Assembly (NCBI GenBank): GCA_021202515.1
Contig: JAJQCW010000068.1
Span: 26,489-90,488, forward strand
Length of the DNA stretch: 64,000 nt
From: Clostridiales bacterium
Lineage (GTDB): Bacteria > Bacillota > Clostridia > Oscillospirales > Oscillospiraceae
Direction of reading: 5' to 3'
Shown here piece after piece: positions 36,983 through 48,600 of the stretch. Position numbers and translations under genes: made by a program. The notes beneath the pieces are model-generated. The model was not told the DNA's origin and searched no databases. It worked only from the letters and a program-made list of their open reading frames with translations. The stretch's first letter is position 1; every line of letters starts with the position of its first letter.

Positions 36983-37873
36983 TTATGCCTCGCGGCCTTT
37001 CAGGTCGGGCTGAGGCCGGTTGTTGTAAAAGAAGATAGCCACCGCCGCCCCGATGATAAGGACGTAGCCCAGAAAGCTCCAGCCGTCCGGCACGTCATGG
37101 AACAGGAAGTAGCCGAACACGGCGGAAAAGATGATTTGGGAGTAGTCGTAGACCGACACCTCCCGCCCCGGCGCGTGGGTGTAGGCGGCGGTGATGGAGA
37201 ACTGTCCCCCGGCGGCAGCCACGCCCGCCATGATGAGGCACACCAACTGTACCCCGGTCATGGGCTGGAAGTTGAACACCATCCACGGCAGCACACACAG
37301 GCAGGAGAACGCGGAGAAAAACAGCACGATAACGGAGCCTTTTTCTCCCTTCAAGCCCAGCATCCGCACAAAGGTGTAGGCGGCGCCGGCGCTGACGCCG
37401 CCCAGCAGCCCGATGAGCGAGGGGACCAGATCCAAGTTGGTCAACGTGGGCTTGACGATGAACAGGCTGCCACAGAAGGCCACCGCCACCACGCCGATCT
37501 GGAAGGGGGTCAGCTTCTCCTTCAGGATAAAATAGGAGAAGATGAGCACGAAGAAGGGCGACATTTTGTTGAGCATGGAGGCGTTGGCCAGCACCAGATG
37601 GTCCACCGCGTAGAAGTTGCAGAGGATGCCCAGGGTGCCGAAGGCCGCCCGACATACGAACCAGGGCAGGTTCTTGGGGTTCAGGTGGAACCCTTCTCCG
37701 CTGCGCAGAATCATGACCGCCGCCACCAGCATGGCGATGAAGTTCCGGAAGAAGCTCTTCTCGATGCTGGGCAGGTCGCCGGACAGCCGGACGAAAATGT
37801 TCATCCAGGTGAAGCAAAAGGCGGAGCAGATGATATAACAGACGGCTTTTCCTTTGCGGGACATTTCTTTCAT
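36983..37873 (-). CDS. EamA/DMT family transporter
   Basis: ~10 TM segments, two EamA-like repeats. Confidence 0.88.
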   Translation of the reverse strand: MKEMSRKGKAVCYIICSAFCFTWMNIFVRLSGDLPSIEKSFFRNFIAMLVAAVMILRSGEGFHLNPKNLPWFVCRAAFGTLGILCNFYAVDHLVLANASMLNKMSPFFVLIFSYFILKEKLTPFQIGVVAVAFCGSLFIVKPTLTNLDLVPSLIGLLGGVSAGAAYTFVRMLGLKGEKGSVIVLFFSAFSCLCVLPWMVFNFQPMTGVQLVCLIMAGVAAAGGQFSITAAYTHAPGREVSVYDYSQIIFSAVFGYFLFHDVPDGWSFLGYVLIIGAAVAIFFYNNRPQPDLKGREA

Positions 37874-38198
37874 CCTTTCAATCCCTGCCGACTTCTCTGG
37901 GCGGCTGGGTATTCTTTATTGTATCACAACTTTGGGCAAATGCAACTGTTCCGACGTTTTGAACGCTTTTGCAAGTCTCATTTCACAAAATTTCATTTCC
38001 GGTCGGCGATATTTTTGTCAATCGGCGGCGTAAATCGGTTGCGCGCCCGCCTTCTTTTGTGCTATACTATTCTCTGGTAACCAAAGGCGGCACCGCACAG
38101 TCCTGCACAGGCGGATCGTGCTGTGTCGCCAAAATTTAGAAGAATCCAAAAAACGTCGCAGGTGTGCGGCGACCCCAACTGTACTGGAGGTATCTCCC

Positions 38199-40448
38199 AT
38201 GCTGAACATCCTTCACTCCGGCGCGTACTACTCCGGCGGGCGGTTCATCCCCGCCGCGGACGCCTCCGCCGCCGGTCTGCCCTCCGCCGAGACCGCCAAA
38301 AAAGGCACCATGGCCTATTCCATCCTGGCCAGCCACAACACCAGCGGCAATATGTCGGACCTGAAAATCAAGTTCGACGCCATGGCCTCCCACGACATCA
38401 CTTACGTGGGTATCATCCAGACCGCCAGGGCCTCCGGCCTCAAGGAGTTCCCCCTGCCCTATGTGCTGACCAACTGCCACAACAGCCTTTGCGCCGTGGG
38501 CGGCACCATCAACGAGGACGACCACGTCTTCGGCCTCTCCGCCGCGAGGAAGTATGGCGGCGAGTTCGTCCCCGCCCACCAGTCCGTCATCCACTCCTAT
38601 ATGCGGGAACGGTACGCAGGCGGCGGCAAAATGCTGCTGGGTTCCGACTCTCACACCCGCTACGGCGCGTTTGGCACCATGGCTATGGGCGAGGGCGGCC
38701 CGGAGCTGGTCAAGCAGCTCTTGGGCAAGACCTATGACATCGCCTATCCCCGCGTGGTGGCCATCTACCTGACCGGCGCGCCCCGCCCCGGCGTGGGTCC
38801 CCAGGACGTGGCCCTGGCCCTCATCGGAGCGACCTTCACCAAGGGCATCGTGAAAAACGCCGTGATGGAGTTCTTCGGCCCCGGCGTGGCTTCCATGGCA
38901 ATGGATTACCGCTGTGGCATCGACGTGATGACCACCGAGACCTCCTGCCTGTCCTCCGTCTGGTCCACCGACGAGACAGTGAAGCAGTACATGACCGCCC
39001 TGGGCCGGGGGGACGAGTTCAAGGAGCTGAACCCCACCGACGGCGCGTATTACGACGACGTCATTGAAGTAGACCTCTCTAAAGTAGAGCCGATGATCGC
39101 GCTTCCCTTCCACCCCTCCAACGCCTACACCATCGCGGACTTCAAGGCCAACATGACCGACATCCTCCACCAGGTAGACGAGGCCACCGCCCGCCAGTTC
39201 CAACTGAAAACACCTCCCGCCTCCCTGACCGAAAAGATTCGGGACGGCAAGTTCTACGTGGACCAGGCGGTCATCGCGGGCTGCTCCGGCGGCACCTATC
39301 AGAACCTGATGCGGGTGTCCGAGATGCTCGCCGGCAAGAGCCTGGGGGACAAGGCCCTGTGGCTGAGCTGCTACCCCGGCTCCATGCCCGCGTTCCTGGC
39401 CCTGTCCAAGAACGGTGCTATCACCAACCTGCTGGCGGCTGGTGCTTCGGTTCGCTCCTGCTTCTGCGGCCCCTGCTTCGGCGCGGGCGACGTGCCCGCC
39501 AACGGCGCATTCTCCATCCGCCACTCCACCCGGAACTTCCCCAACCGGGAAGGCTCCAAGCCCGCCGACGGCCAGCTCAGCTATGTGGCCCTGATGGACG
39601 CCCGCTCCATCACCGCCACCGTCCTGAACGGCGGCGCGCTGACCGCCGCTACCGAGCTGCCGGACGTGCCTGCCGACCCCGCTTATGAGCCTTACGACTA
39701 CGACGACTCCGCTTACAAGAACCGGGTCTACTTCGGCGTGGGCAAGCCACAGCCGGAAACAGAGCTGGTCTTTGGCCCCAACATCGCAGACTGGCCGGAG
39801 CAAATTTCTCTGCCGGAGAACCTGCTCATGACCGCCGCCTCCGCCATCTACGACCCCGTCACCACCACCGACGAGCTGATCCCCTCCGGCGAGACCTCCT
39901 CCTATCGCTCCAACCCGCTGAAGCTCTCCGAGTTCGCCCTGAGCCGGAAGGACCCCGCCTATGTGGGCCGGGCCAAGTCCATCCAGGCCGTGGAGCGCAA
40001 GCGCCGGGAGGGGAACTACGACGAGGAAGTGCGCTCCGCTCTGCGGGGCTGCGACCCCGCCACCACCGGCCTGGGTTCCTTCGTCATGGCGCTGAAGCCC
40101 GGCGACGGCTCCGCCCGTGAACAGGCCGCCTCCTGCCAGCGGGTGCTGGGGGGCGTGGCGAACATCGCCGCCGAGTACGCCACCAAGCGCTACCGCTCCA
40201 ACGTGGTCAACTGGGGGATGCTGCCCTTCATCGCGGACGGTCTGGCAGAGCTGAACATCCAGCCCGGCGACCAGGTCTATCTGCCCGGTATCAAGGCCCT
40301 GCTGGAAGGGGACGGCGAGGAGCTGAACGCCACCCTCATCCAGAACGGCGCGGAAACTCCCGTCACCCTCAAGCTGCCCGCCATGACCCGCGAGGAACGG
40401 GACATCGTGCTGGCCGGGTGTCTCATCAACTACTACGCCGCGGAATAA
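38199..40448 (+). CDS. Aconitase-family hydratase
   Basis: '[32 protein letters not shown]', '[22 protein letters not shown]', '[37 protein letters not shown]'-like aconitase signatures. Confidence 0.9.
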   Translation: MLNILHSGAYYSGGRFIPAADASAAGLPSAETAKKGTMAYSILASHNTSGNMSDLKIKFDAMASHDITYVGIIQTARASGLKEFPLPYVLTNCHNSLCAVGGTINEDDHVFGLSAARKYGGEFVPAHQSVIHSYMRERYAGGGKMLLGSDSHTRYGAFGTMAMGEGGPELVKQLLGKTYDIAYPRVVAIYLTGAPRPGVGPQDVALALIGATFTKGIVKNAVMEFFGPGVASMAMDYRCGIDVMTTETSCLSSVWSTDETVKQYMTALGRGDEFKELNPTDGAYYDDVIEVDLSKVEPMIALPFHPSNAYTIADFKANMTDILHQVDEATARQFQLKTPPASLTEKIRDGKFYVDQAVIAGCSGGTYQNLMRVSEMLAGKSLGDKALWLSCYPGSMPAFLALSKNGAITNLLAAGASVRSCFCGPCFGAGDVPANGAFSIRHSTRNFPNREGSKPADGQLSYVALMDARSITATVLNGGALTAATELPDVPADPAYEPYDYDDSAYKNRVYFGVGKPQPETELVFGPNIADWPEQISLPENLLMTAASAIYDPVTTTDELIPSGETSSYRSNPLKLSEFALSRKDPAYVGRAKSIQAVERKRREGNYDEEVRSALRGCDPATTGLGSFVMALKPGDGSAREQAASCQRVLGGVANIAAEYATKRYRSNVVNWGMLPFIADGLAELNIQPGDQVYLPGIKALLEGDGEELNATLIQNGAETPVTLKLPAMTREERDIVLAGCLINYYAAE

Positions 40449-40466
40449 TTCCCCTGTAAAACATTT

Positions 40467-40498
40467 GGGAGCGCCGGTTTCGGCGCTCCCGCTTTTTG
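40467..40498 (+). terminator. Intrinsic terminator after aconitase-family gene
   Basis: GGGAGCGCCGGTTTCGGCGCTCCC GCTTTTTG. Confidence 0.85.
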
Positions 40499-40502
40499 TC
40501 TG

Positions 40503-40537
40503 TAATGTGCAATGTGCAGTTAGCAATGTGCAATTAT
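40503..40537. repeat. 7-bp-periodic repeat
   Basis: TAATGTGCAATGTGCAGTTAGCAATGTGCAATTA. Confidence 0.8.
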
Positions 40538-40620
40538 CCTGTTTTTCTGTGTTTTCCTGTCATTGTTCGGCAAGTGTGAACGGTACGTTTCGTTCGGAGC
40601 AGTTGCTATCAGCTCTGCAT

Positions 40621-40652
40621 CATTGCACATTGCACATTGCTAATTGCTAATT
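40621..40652. repeat. 7-bp-periodic repeat
   Basis: CATTGCACATTGCACATTGCTAATTGCTAATT at amidohydrolase 3' end. Confidence 0.8.
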
Positions 40653-41808
40653 ACTCCTTCACCCGCGCGCCGTCGATCCACACCCCCTGGATTTGAGACT
40701 GCAAATCAAAGGGGTGGCCGCTGTACAGCACCAGGTCTGCGTCCTTGCCCGGCGTGATGGAACCCACCCGGTCGGCGATACCGGCGATCTCCGCCGCGTC
40801 GATGGAAATGGCGCGAAGGGCCTGCTCCGGGTCCAGGCCGTTTTTCGCTGCAATCGCCGCCGCCAGGGGGAGATACTGCACCGGGTTTTCCGGGTGGTCG
40901 GTGCAAATGGCCACCTTGACCCCGGCCTTCGCCAGCGCCGCCGTGTTGCCCAGGGTCTGGCGGGACAGCTCCGGCTTGCTCCGGTCCCCGATGATGGGGC
41001 CGGTGACCACACGAGCGCCCTCCGCCGCCAGCAGGTCGGCCACCAGATGGCCCTCCGTGCCGTGAATGATGACGTAATTCAAATCAAATTCCTTGGCGAT
41101 GCGGACGGCGGTGGCGATGTCGTCCGCCCGGTGCGCGTGGAAGTGGGCGGGGAGCTTTTTCTCCAGCACCGGGGCCAGGGCCTCCAGCTTGGCGTCGAAG
41201 TCAGGCGGGTCCTTGTCCTCGTCCTCCGCTGCGGCCTGCTTTTTGCGCAGATACTCTGCCGCCTGCGCCAGGTTTTCCCGAATCAGGGCGGCGGTGGCCA
41301 TGCGGGTCATGGGACTTTCCTTTTTCTCGCTGTAGACCCCCTTGGGGTTCTCGCCCAGGGCGAACTTCATGGCGACGGGGGCCTTTACCACCATGTCGTC
41401 GATCCAGCGCCCGGCGGTCTTGACGGCGGCGAACTGCCCGCCAATGGCGTTGGCGCTGCCGGGACCGGTCAGCACCGTGGTCACGCCCCCCTCTCTGGCC
41501 TCCTTGAAGCAGTTGTCCAGGGGATAGAGGGCGTCAATGGCCCGCAGGTGGGGGGTGACGGGGTCGCTCTCCTCGTTGCAGTCGTCCTGGTCGTAGGTCT
41601 GACCGTCGGCCAGCAGGCCCAGGTGACAGTGGGCGTCCACCCAGCCGGGGTAGAGCTGCCCACCCTGGGCGTCCACGTCGCCGGGGAGGACGGGTGGGCA
41701 GTCCTCCATGGGTCCCAGAGCGGCCACCTTGCCGTCCTCCAAAAGGACAAATCCGTTTTCAATCACTTTTTTGTCCATTGGATGGACATTTGCGTTAAAA
41801 ATCAGCAT
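40651..41808 (-). CDS. Amidohydrolase
   Basis: 'LYPGWVDAHCHLGL...HFHAHRADDIATAVRIA...VIIHGTEGHLVADLLA...ICTDHPENP'. Confidence 0.9.
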   Translation of the reverse strand: MLIFNANVHPMDKKVIENGFVLLEDGKVAALGPMEDCPPVLPGDVDAQGGQLYPGWVDAHCHLGLLADGQTYDQDDCNEESDPVTPHLRAIDALYPLDNCFKEAREGGVTTVLTGPGSANAIGGQFAAVKTAGRWIDDMVVKAPVAMKFALGENPKGVYSEKKESPMTRMATAALIRENLAQAAEYLRKKQAAAEDEDKDPPDFDAKLEALAPVLEKKLPAHFHAHRADDIATAVRIAKEFDLNYVIIHGTEGHLVADLLAAEGARVVTGPIIGDRSKPELSRQTLGNTAALAKAGVKVAICTDHPENPVQYLPLAAAIAAKNGLDPEQALRAISIDAAEIAGIADRVGSITPGKDADLVLYSGHPFDLQSQIQGVWIDGARVKE

Positions 41809-41837
41809 AATTCGCTCCTTTTTGACAAAAGTAGTGT

Positions 41838-42000
41838 TTGACACATGGGAGAAGTTCTGGTATTCTATTCTTGCAGCTCATCCAATGCACCGCCGCGCCA
41901 GCCGTGCGGCGGACGGCCCCAAGGCCGTTTGACTTCATTCTCCCTTTGTGCAGCGTCTGCACAGGACGCGCCCTGATTCTTTTCAGGGCGCGCTTTTTTT
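41838..42000 (+). ncRNA. Candidate sRNA transcription unit (promoter, three hairpins, terminator)
   Basis: TTGACA-17-TATTCT promoter (41838-41866); hairpins CCGCCGC..GCGGCGG, ACGGCC-CCAA-GGCCGT, GTGCAG-CGT-CTGCAC; terminator GCGCCCTGA..TCAGGGCGCGCTTTTTTT ending ~42000; downstream gene has its own promoter. Confidence 0.5.
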
Positions 42001-42095
42001 GCGGCGGACAATATTATACCTGACAAACACGCCCGCTGCAAGCGGAAAAGCGGCGGTTCCTTCGGAAGAAAATCAAAGCTTCTTTATGAAAAGTG

Positions 42096-42124
42096 TTGCA
42101 AAAACAGCGGCAGTGGAGTACAAT
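42096..42124 (+). promoter_or_regulatory. Promoter for PfkB-family kinase gene
   Basis: TTGCAA, 17 nt, TACAAT. Confidence 0.55.
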
Positions 42125-42171
42125 AAAACCAATGAAGCAAACCGTTTTGCCAAAGCGAAAAGGAGGTCCCT

Positions 42172-43260
42172 ATGGAAACCTATAATCCGCTGCTGAGGAA
42201 CAGCAAAAGTCCCCAGAAGTTCATCACTATCGGCGAGATCATGCTCCGGCTGACCCCGCCCAACTACGCGAAGATCCGCATGGCCTCCAGCTTTGAGGCC
42301 AGCTACGGCGGCAGCGAGGCCAACATCGCCATGGCCCTGGCCAATTTGGGCGTGGACAGCACCTTTTTCAGCGTGGTGCCCAACAACAGCCTGGGCAAGA
42401 GCGCCATCCGTCTGCTGCGCACCAACGACGTTCACTGCACCCCCATGATCCTCTCCTCCCCGGAAGAGACCCCCTCCTTCCGCCTGGGGACCTACTACCT
42501 GGAGACCGGCTTCGGCATCCGCCCCAGCAAGGTCACTTATGACCGGAAGCACAGCGCCATCACCGAGTTCGACTTCTCCCTGGTGGATCTGAACGAGCTG
42601 CTGGAGGGGTATGACTGGCTGCATCTGAGCGGCATCACCCCCGCCCTGTCCCCCAGTTGTGCCGACTTTATCCTGGACTGCCTGAAAACCGCCAAGGAGA
42701 AGGGCATGACCGTCAGCTTTGACGGCAACTTCCGCAGCCGCCTGTGGACCTGGGAGGAGGCGCGGGACTACTGCACTCAGTGCCTGCCCTATGTAGACGT
42801 ACTGTTTGGCATCGAACCGTATCACCTGTGGAAGGACGAGAACGACCACAGCAAGGGCGACTGGAAGGACGGCGTCCCCCTCCAGCCCAGCTATGAGCAG
42901 CAGGACGAGGTGTTCCAGCACTTTGTGGAGCGGTATCCCAATCTCAAGTGCATTGGCCGTCACGTCCGCTACGCCCACTCCGGCAGCGAAAACAGCCTCA
43001 AGGCGTATATGTGGTATCAGGGCCACACCTTCGAGAGCAAGCTGTTCACCTTCAACATCCTGGACCGGGTGGGCGGCGGCGACGCCTTCGCCAGCGGCAT
43101 GATCTACGCCATGATGCACAACTACAAGCCCATGGATCTGGTCAACTTCGCCGTAGCCAGCAGCGTCATCAAGCACACCATCCACGGCGACGCCAACATC
43201 ACCGACGACGTGCAGAGCATCCGCAACCTGATGAACATGAATTATGACATCAAGCGGTGA
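42172..43260 (+). CDS. PfkB-family sugar kinase (2-keto-3-deoxygluconate kinase-like)
   Basis: 'FITIGEIMLRLTPP...GGSEANIAMALANLG...DRVGGGDAFASGMIYAMM'. Confidence 0.92.
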   Translation: METYNPLLRNSKSPQKFITIGEIMLRLTPPNYAKIRMASSFEASYGGSEANIAMALANLGVDSTFFSVVPNNSLGKSAIRLLRTNDVHCTPMILSSPEETPSFRLGTYYLETGFGIRPSKVTYDRKHSAITEFDFSLVDLNELLEGYDWLHLSGITPALSPSCADFILDCLKTAKEKGMTVSFDGNFRSRLWTWEEARDYCTQCLPYVDVLFGIEPYHLWKDENDHSKGDWKDGVPLQPSYEQQDEVFQHFVERYPNLKCIGRHVRYAHSGSENSLKAYMWYQGHTFESKLFTFNILDRVGGGDAFASGMIYAMMHNYKPMDLVNFAVASSVIKHTIHGDANITDDVQSIRNLMNMNYDIKR

Positions 43261-43404
43261 GCCTGTTTTTCCATTGACCTGCGGCCCGGAGTTCCTTTCT
43301 TCGGGCCGCTTTTCTTCGTCCCTGCCCTTGACGCGCCGCCGCCCATTCGTTATTATACATAGATAGGAATATGTACGGAAAAAGTCGAGCAGAGAGGAGC
43401 GGAA

Positions 43405-44118
43405 ATGATACGAATCGCCATTGTGGAGGATGAGGCCGCCTTTGTCCAGCAGATGGAGGACTACGCAGCCCGCTACCAGCGGGAGCGGGGGGAGAGCCTC
43501 CGGGTCACGGTCTACACCGACGGCACCGAGCTGGTGGAGCGGTACAGCGGGGACTGCGACATCATCTTTATGGATGTGCAGATGGAGTACCTGGACGGCA
43601 TGACGGCGGCGGAGCTGATTCGCCGGACCGACCCGGAAGTCATTCTCATCTTCGTGACCAATATGCCCCAGTACGCCATCCGGGGCTACGCTGTGGGCGC
43701 CATGGACTACGTCCTCAAGCCCATCACCTACTTTGCCTTCTCCCAGCAGCTTGACAAGGCCATCGCCGCCGTCCACCGGCGGGAAAAGCGCTATCTGGTC
43801 ATCACCTCCGCCGGGGAGACCCGGAAGCTGGACGTCTCTCATATTTTCTATGTGGAGAGCCAGGGCCACTCCCTGACCTTCCACACCCAGGAGGGGGATT
43901 TCGTCTCCACCGGCACCATGCAGCAGACGGAAAAGAGCCTGGCCTCCAGCGGCGCGTTTTTCCGGTGCAACAAGGGCTGTCTGGTCAACCTGGAGCACGT
44001 GGACGTGATACGGGACAACTGCGCCCTGGTGAATGGCGCAGCCCTGCCCATCAGCCGGGGCAAAAAAGCCCCCATGATGAAGGCCCTGACCGACTACGTG
44101 AACGGGGTGACGCCATGA
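43405..44118 (+). CDS. LytTR-family response regulator
   Basis: REC domain 'MIRIAIVEDEAAF...DIIFMDVQMEYLDGMTAAELIR' plus LytTR 'FYVESQGHSLTFHTQEGDFVSTGTMQQTEKSLASSGAFFRCNKGCLVNLEHV'. Confidence 0.93.
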   Translation: MIRIAIVEDEAAFVQQMEDYAARYQRERGESLRVTVYTDGTELVERYSGDCDIIFMDVQMEYLDGMTAAELIRRTDPEVILIFVTNMPQYAIRGYAVGAMDYVLKPITYFAFSQQLDKAIAAVHRREKRYLVITSAGETRKLDVSHIFYVESQGHSLTFHTQEGDFVSTGTMQQTEKSLASSGAFFRCNKGCLVNLEHVDVIRDNCALVNGAALPISRGKKAPMMKALTDYVNGVTP

Positions 44119-45443
44119 GCAATATTCCTGACATCCCCCGCATCTACACCGCCCTGGCGGAGTGGCTGGCCTGCGTGTCCTATATCAGCCTGGCCCCCAA
44201 ACGGCGGTTTGCCCCGCTGCCTCTGACACTGATTTGCGCCGGGTTTCTGGCGGTGCAGAGCGCCTTTCTGGTGCTGACCGACAACGCGCCCTTTGTACTG
44301 TGGGTGCCGTGTATGCTGTTCGCCATTGGGCTGATGTTCCTGCTGTTGTACGTGTGCGTCGATGTCCCCCTCATCAACGTGGGGTTCTGCTGCGTCCGGG
44401 CCTTTCTGCTGGCGGAGTTCGCCGCCAGTCTGGAGTGGCAGCTCTACTACTATTGCTGCGCCCGGCTGGGCTACAATCCCGGCGGCGGCCCGGTGCTTTC
44501 CGTGGTGTTCCTGGCGGCGGTCTACGCCGTCATCTACGTGACCATGTGGCAACTGGACCGGCGGCACATGGACAGCACCGGCTTAAAGGTCAACCCCAAC
44601 GAGCTGATCATCGCCTTCCTCATCGGGGCGGGGGCTTTCGCCCTGAGCAACCTGAGCTTTGTAGCTGCCAACACCCCCTTTAGCACCAGCGACAGCTCCG
44701 ACATCCTCTATATCCGAACGCTGGTGGACCTGGCGGGCGTGGCCATCCTCTACGCCTACCACATCCAGCGGGTGGAGACCTATATGCGCTATGAGCTGAC
44801 CGCCATCAACACCACCCTGAAAAACCAGTACGACCAGTATTGCACCTCACGGGAGAGCATCGAGCTTATCAACCGGAAGTACCACGACCTGAAACACCAG
44901 ATCGCCGCGCTCCGGGCGGAATCGGACCCCCAGCGCCGGAGCCAGTGGCTGGACGAGATGGAGAGCGACATCCGCCAGTACGAGGCCCAGAACAAGACGG
45001 GAAACCCCGTGCTGGACACAGTGCTCACCGGCAAGAGCCTCTACTGCCAGAAGCACGGCATCAGCCTGACCTGTGTGGCCGACGCGGAAAAGCTGGACTT
45101 CATGCGGGTGATGGACATCTGTTCCATCTTCGGCAACGCCCTGGACAACGCCATCGAGAGCGCCCTCCAACTGGAGGACAAGGAGCAGCGGCTCATCCGC
45201 GTCACCGTCGGCCCCCAGAAGGGATTTCTGCTCATCCGAGTGGAGAACTACTTTGGCGGCAGCCTGACCTTTGAGGACGGTTTGCCCGTCACCACCAAAA
45301 CCGACAAGGATTACCACGGCTTCGGCGTCAAGAGCATCAAACGCTCGGTGGAGCAGTACAACGGAGCTATGACCATCTCCACCGACAGCGGCTGGTTCCG
45401 GCTCAAGCTGCTCATCCCTCTGCCGGAGGGTAAAACCAGTTGA
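44115..45443 (+). CDS. GHKL sensor histidine kinase (AgrC/NatK type)
   Basis: 'NRKYHDLKHQIAALR', N box 'DICSIFGNALDNAIESA'; overlaps regulator stop by ATGA. Confidence 0.9.
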   Translation: MSNIPDIPRIYTALAEWLACVSYISLAPKRRFAPLPLTLICAGFLAVQSAFLVLTDNAPFVLWVPCMLFAIGLMFLLLYVCVDVPLINVGFCCVRAFLLAEFAASLEWQLYYYCCARLGYNPGGGPVLSVVFLAAVYAVIYVTMWQLDRRHMDSTGLKVNPNELIIAFLIGAGAFALSNLSFVAANTPFSTSDSSDILYIRTLVDLAGVAILYAYHIQRVETYMRYELTAINTTLKNQYDQYCTSRESIELINRKYHDLKHQIAALRAESDPQRRSQWLDEMESDIRQYEAQNKTGNPVLDTVLTGKSLYCQKHGISLTCVADAEKLDFMRVMDICSIFGNALDNAIESALQLEDKEQRLIRVTVGPQKGFLLIRVENYFGGSLTFEDGLPVTTKTDKDYHGFGVKSIKRSVEQYNGAMTISTDSGWFRLKLLIPLPEGKTS

Positions 45444-45517
45444 TTCGTCAACTTTTACAATTTCCATTCCGAAATTTTGTGCAAAAAAACGAACCAATTT
45501 GCAATTTAGGAAGAAAA

Positions 45518-45560
45518 AGAGACTACTTGTGAATTTTTTATGTCCAAGTGTCTCTTTTTT
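45518..45560 (+). terminator. Terminator after two-component operon
   Basis: AGAGACTACTTG...CAAGTGTCTCTTTTTT. Confidence 0.65.
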
Positions 45561-45634
45561 GTTATACTCTTTTATGTAATAGCACTTCGTTAAAGCAAGT
45601 GCCTGTACGTATCATTTTGTAAGGAGGAAGAAAA

Positions 45635-48600
45635 ATGTTACAGTTACTCATCAACCTGCTGACACCTCTGTTCACCAGCATGGGCGTCAGCGCCGCTGAC
45701 GTGCAGACCTATGCCAACACGCTGAGCAGCTACATCTACGCCATTTTCGCGCTGATCGTCGCCCTCATCGTGGTGCTGATCGCGGCCCACTGGGTCAAGA
45801 AAGGCACCCGCCACGTGGTCCGCTGGTCCGCAGTGGTGGCCGTGGTGCTGGTCATCGGCATCCTGGCCAACGTCATCTGCTTCGGTCCCATGTACAGCAC
45901 CCTCTCCCCCGTCCTGAACGGCTCAGTGGAGCTGTCTGACGAGACGGTGGCCGCCAGCACCGCCATCGTGCAGGAGCTGGGCGAGGAGGGCATTGTCCTG
46001 GCCAAGAACGACGGTACCCTGCCCCTGGACGGCACCACCAACCTGAACGTGTTCGGCTGGGCCTCCACCAACCCCATCTATGGCGGCACCGGCTCCGGTT
46101 CCTCCAGCACCGAGAGCAACGTCAGCATTCTCCAGTCCCTGGCTGACGCGGGCTTCACCACCAACGAGACCCTGACCCAGATGTACACCGACTACTGCTC
46201 TGAGCGGCCCGAGGTCGGCATGAGCACCCAGGACTGGACCCTGCCTGAGCCTACCACCGACTACTACACCGACGAGATCATGGAAGAGGCCAAGGAGTTC
46301 TCCGACACCGCCATCATCGTCATCGGTCGTTCCGGCGGCGAGGGCGCTGACCTGCCCACCGACATGTACGCTGTCATCCACGGCACCTACAACATCGCCA
46401 GCGAGGTCTCCACCGTACCCGACAGCTACGGCTACACCAACGCCTCTTACACCAACAACGGCGACTATGACGACTTCGACGAGGGCGACCACTATCTGGA
46501 GCTGTCCAACACCGAAGAGGCCATGGTTGACCTGGTCTGCTCCAACTTTGACAACGTCATCGTCATTGTCAACGCCAACAACACCATGGAGCTGGGCTGG
46601 ACCGACGAGTATGACAACATCAGCGCCGTCCTGCTGGCCCCCGGCGCAGGCGCTTCCGGCTTCGCCGCCCTGGGCGAGATCCTCAACGGCACTGTCAACC
46701 CCTCCGGCAAGACCGCTGACACCTTCGTCAAGGATCTGACCGACACCCCCACCTGGAACAACGCCGGTGCCTACAATTACACCAACATCTCCGACATCCA
46801 GGACGCCAACACCGCTGCGGACTCCGCCTATCAGGGCACCGCTGCCTTTGTGGACTATGTGGAGAGCATCTATGTGGGCTACAAGTACTATGAGACCGCC
46901 TCTGACGACGGGGTCATCGACTACGATTCCAAGGTACAGTATCCCTTCGGCTATGGCCTGAGCTACACCACCTTCGAGCAGGTCATGGAGAACTTCTCCA
47001 TCAGCGACACCACCATCACCTTCGACGTGACCGTCACCAACACCGGCACCGTAGCCGGTAAGGACGTGGTGGAGGTCTATTACACTCCGCCTTACACCGA
47101 CGGCGGCATTGAGAAGGCTTCCGTCAACCTGGTGCAGTACGCCAAGACCGACAGCCTGGAAGCCGGAGCCTCCCAGACCATCTCCTTCTCCATCGACCTG
47201 GAAGAGCTGGCCTCCTATGACTCCTCCTGCATCAAGACCGAAAACGGCGGTTACATCCTGGAGGCCGGTGACTACACCATCTCCGTCCGCTCTGACTCCC
47301 ACACCGTGCTGGACGAAGAGTCCTTCACCCTGGACGAGGACATCGACTACAGCGTGACCGGTCGTGAATCCGACGGCACTGTGGCCACCAACCAGTTCGA
47401 GGACTACTCCGCCGGTGACGTGACCTACCTCTCCCGCGCCAATGGCTTCGCCAATTACGATGAAGTCACCGCCGCCCCCACCGACGAGGATTACGAGATG
47501 GACGACGACACCAAGGCCGCTGTGGAGCTGAGCCTGGTCGCCACCTATGATTCCACCCTCTATGACGACGACAGCGACGAAATGCCCACCACCGAGGCCG
47601 ACAACGGCCTGACCCTGTCCGACCTGACCGGCCTGGACTACGACGACGAGACCTGGGATTCCCTGCTGGACCAGATGTCCGTGGACGACATGATCACCCT
47701 GGTTTGCCTGGGCGGTTGGCAGACGGCTGAGATCACCTCCGTGGGCAAGGTCGCCACCAACGACTGCGACGGCCCCGCCGGCGTGAACAACTTCCTGACC
47801 GGCGCTCAGGGCACCGCCTTCGGCACCGAGGTGCTGATGGCCCAGACCTGGAACACCGAGCTGGCCTACCGTATCGGTGAGGCCATGGGCACTGAGTACG
47901 CCGAAGTGGACAACTACGGCTGGTACGGCCCCGCCATGAACACCCACCGCTCCGCCTTCGCTGGCCGGAACTTCGAGTATTACTCCGAGGACGGCGTGCT
48001 GGCCGGTTACTTCACCGCGGCTCAGGTCAACGGCGCGGCCTCCAAGGGCGTTTACGCCTACATCAAGCACTTCGCCCTGAACGACCAGGAGACCAACCGC
48101 TGCGCGGTGCTGCTGACCTACTCCAACGAGCAGGCCATCCGCGAGATCTACCTGAAGCCCTTCGAGATCTGCGTCAAGAACTATGAGGGCACCGGCCTGG
48201 CCGTCATGTCCTCCTTCAACTGGATCGGCACCGTGCCCTGCGGCGCCAACGGCAACCTGCTCAACAACGTCCTCCGGGACGAGTGGGGCTTCGTGGGCTT
48301 CGTGGAGACCGACTATGACGGCGGCTACGGCTACATGATCGCTGACCACAGCGTCCGCAACGGCAACGACCTGATGCTGGGCTTCACCGTCAACACCGGC
48401 GACAACGAGTTCACCAACCTGAGCGCCACCATGGTCCAGGCCCTGCGCCAGGCCAGCAAGAACATCCTGTATGTGGTGGGCAACAGCGGCTATTACACCA
48501 ACGAGTCCACCTCCGGCGGCCTGAGCAACATGATGAAGATGTTCCTGACCATCGACATCGCGGGCGGCGTGGTGCTGCTGGCGATCGAGGCCATCGTCCT

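Noticed and set aside
38136-40526. 796 aa minus-strand ORF opposite the aconitase-family gene
   Set aside because: Same antisense artefact; plus strand has clear aconitase motifs.
4003-40652. Heptamer arrays considered as CRISPR-like repeats
   Set aside because: Units are 7 bp without spacers of 25-40 bp; no cas genes in the window.
45923-48349. 808 aa minus-strand ORF opposite the permuted GH3 gene
   Set aside because: Codon-mirror artefact (V/G/H/D-rich) of the plus-strand coding sequence.
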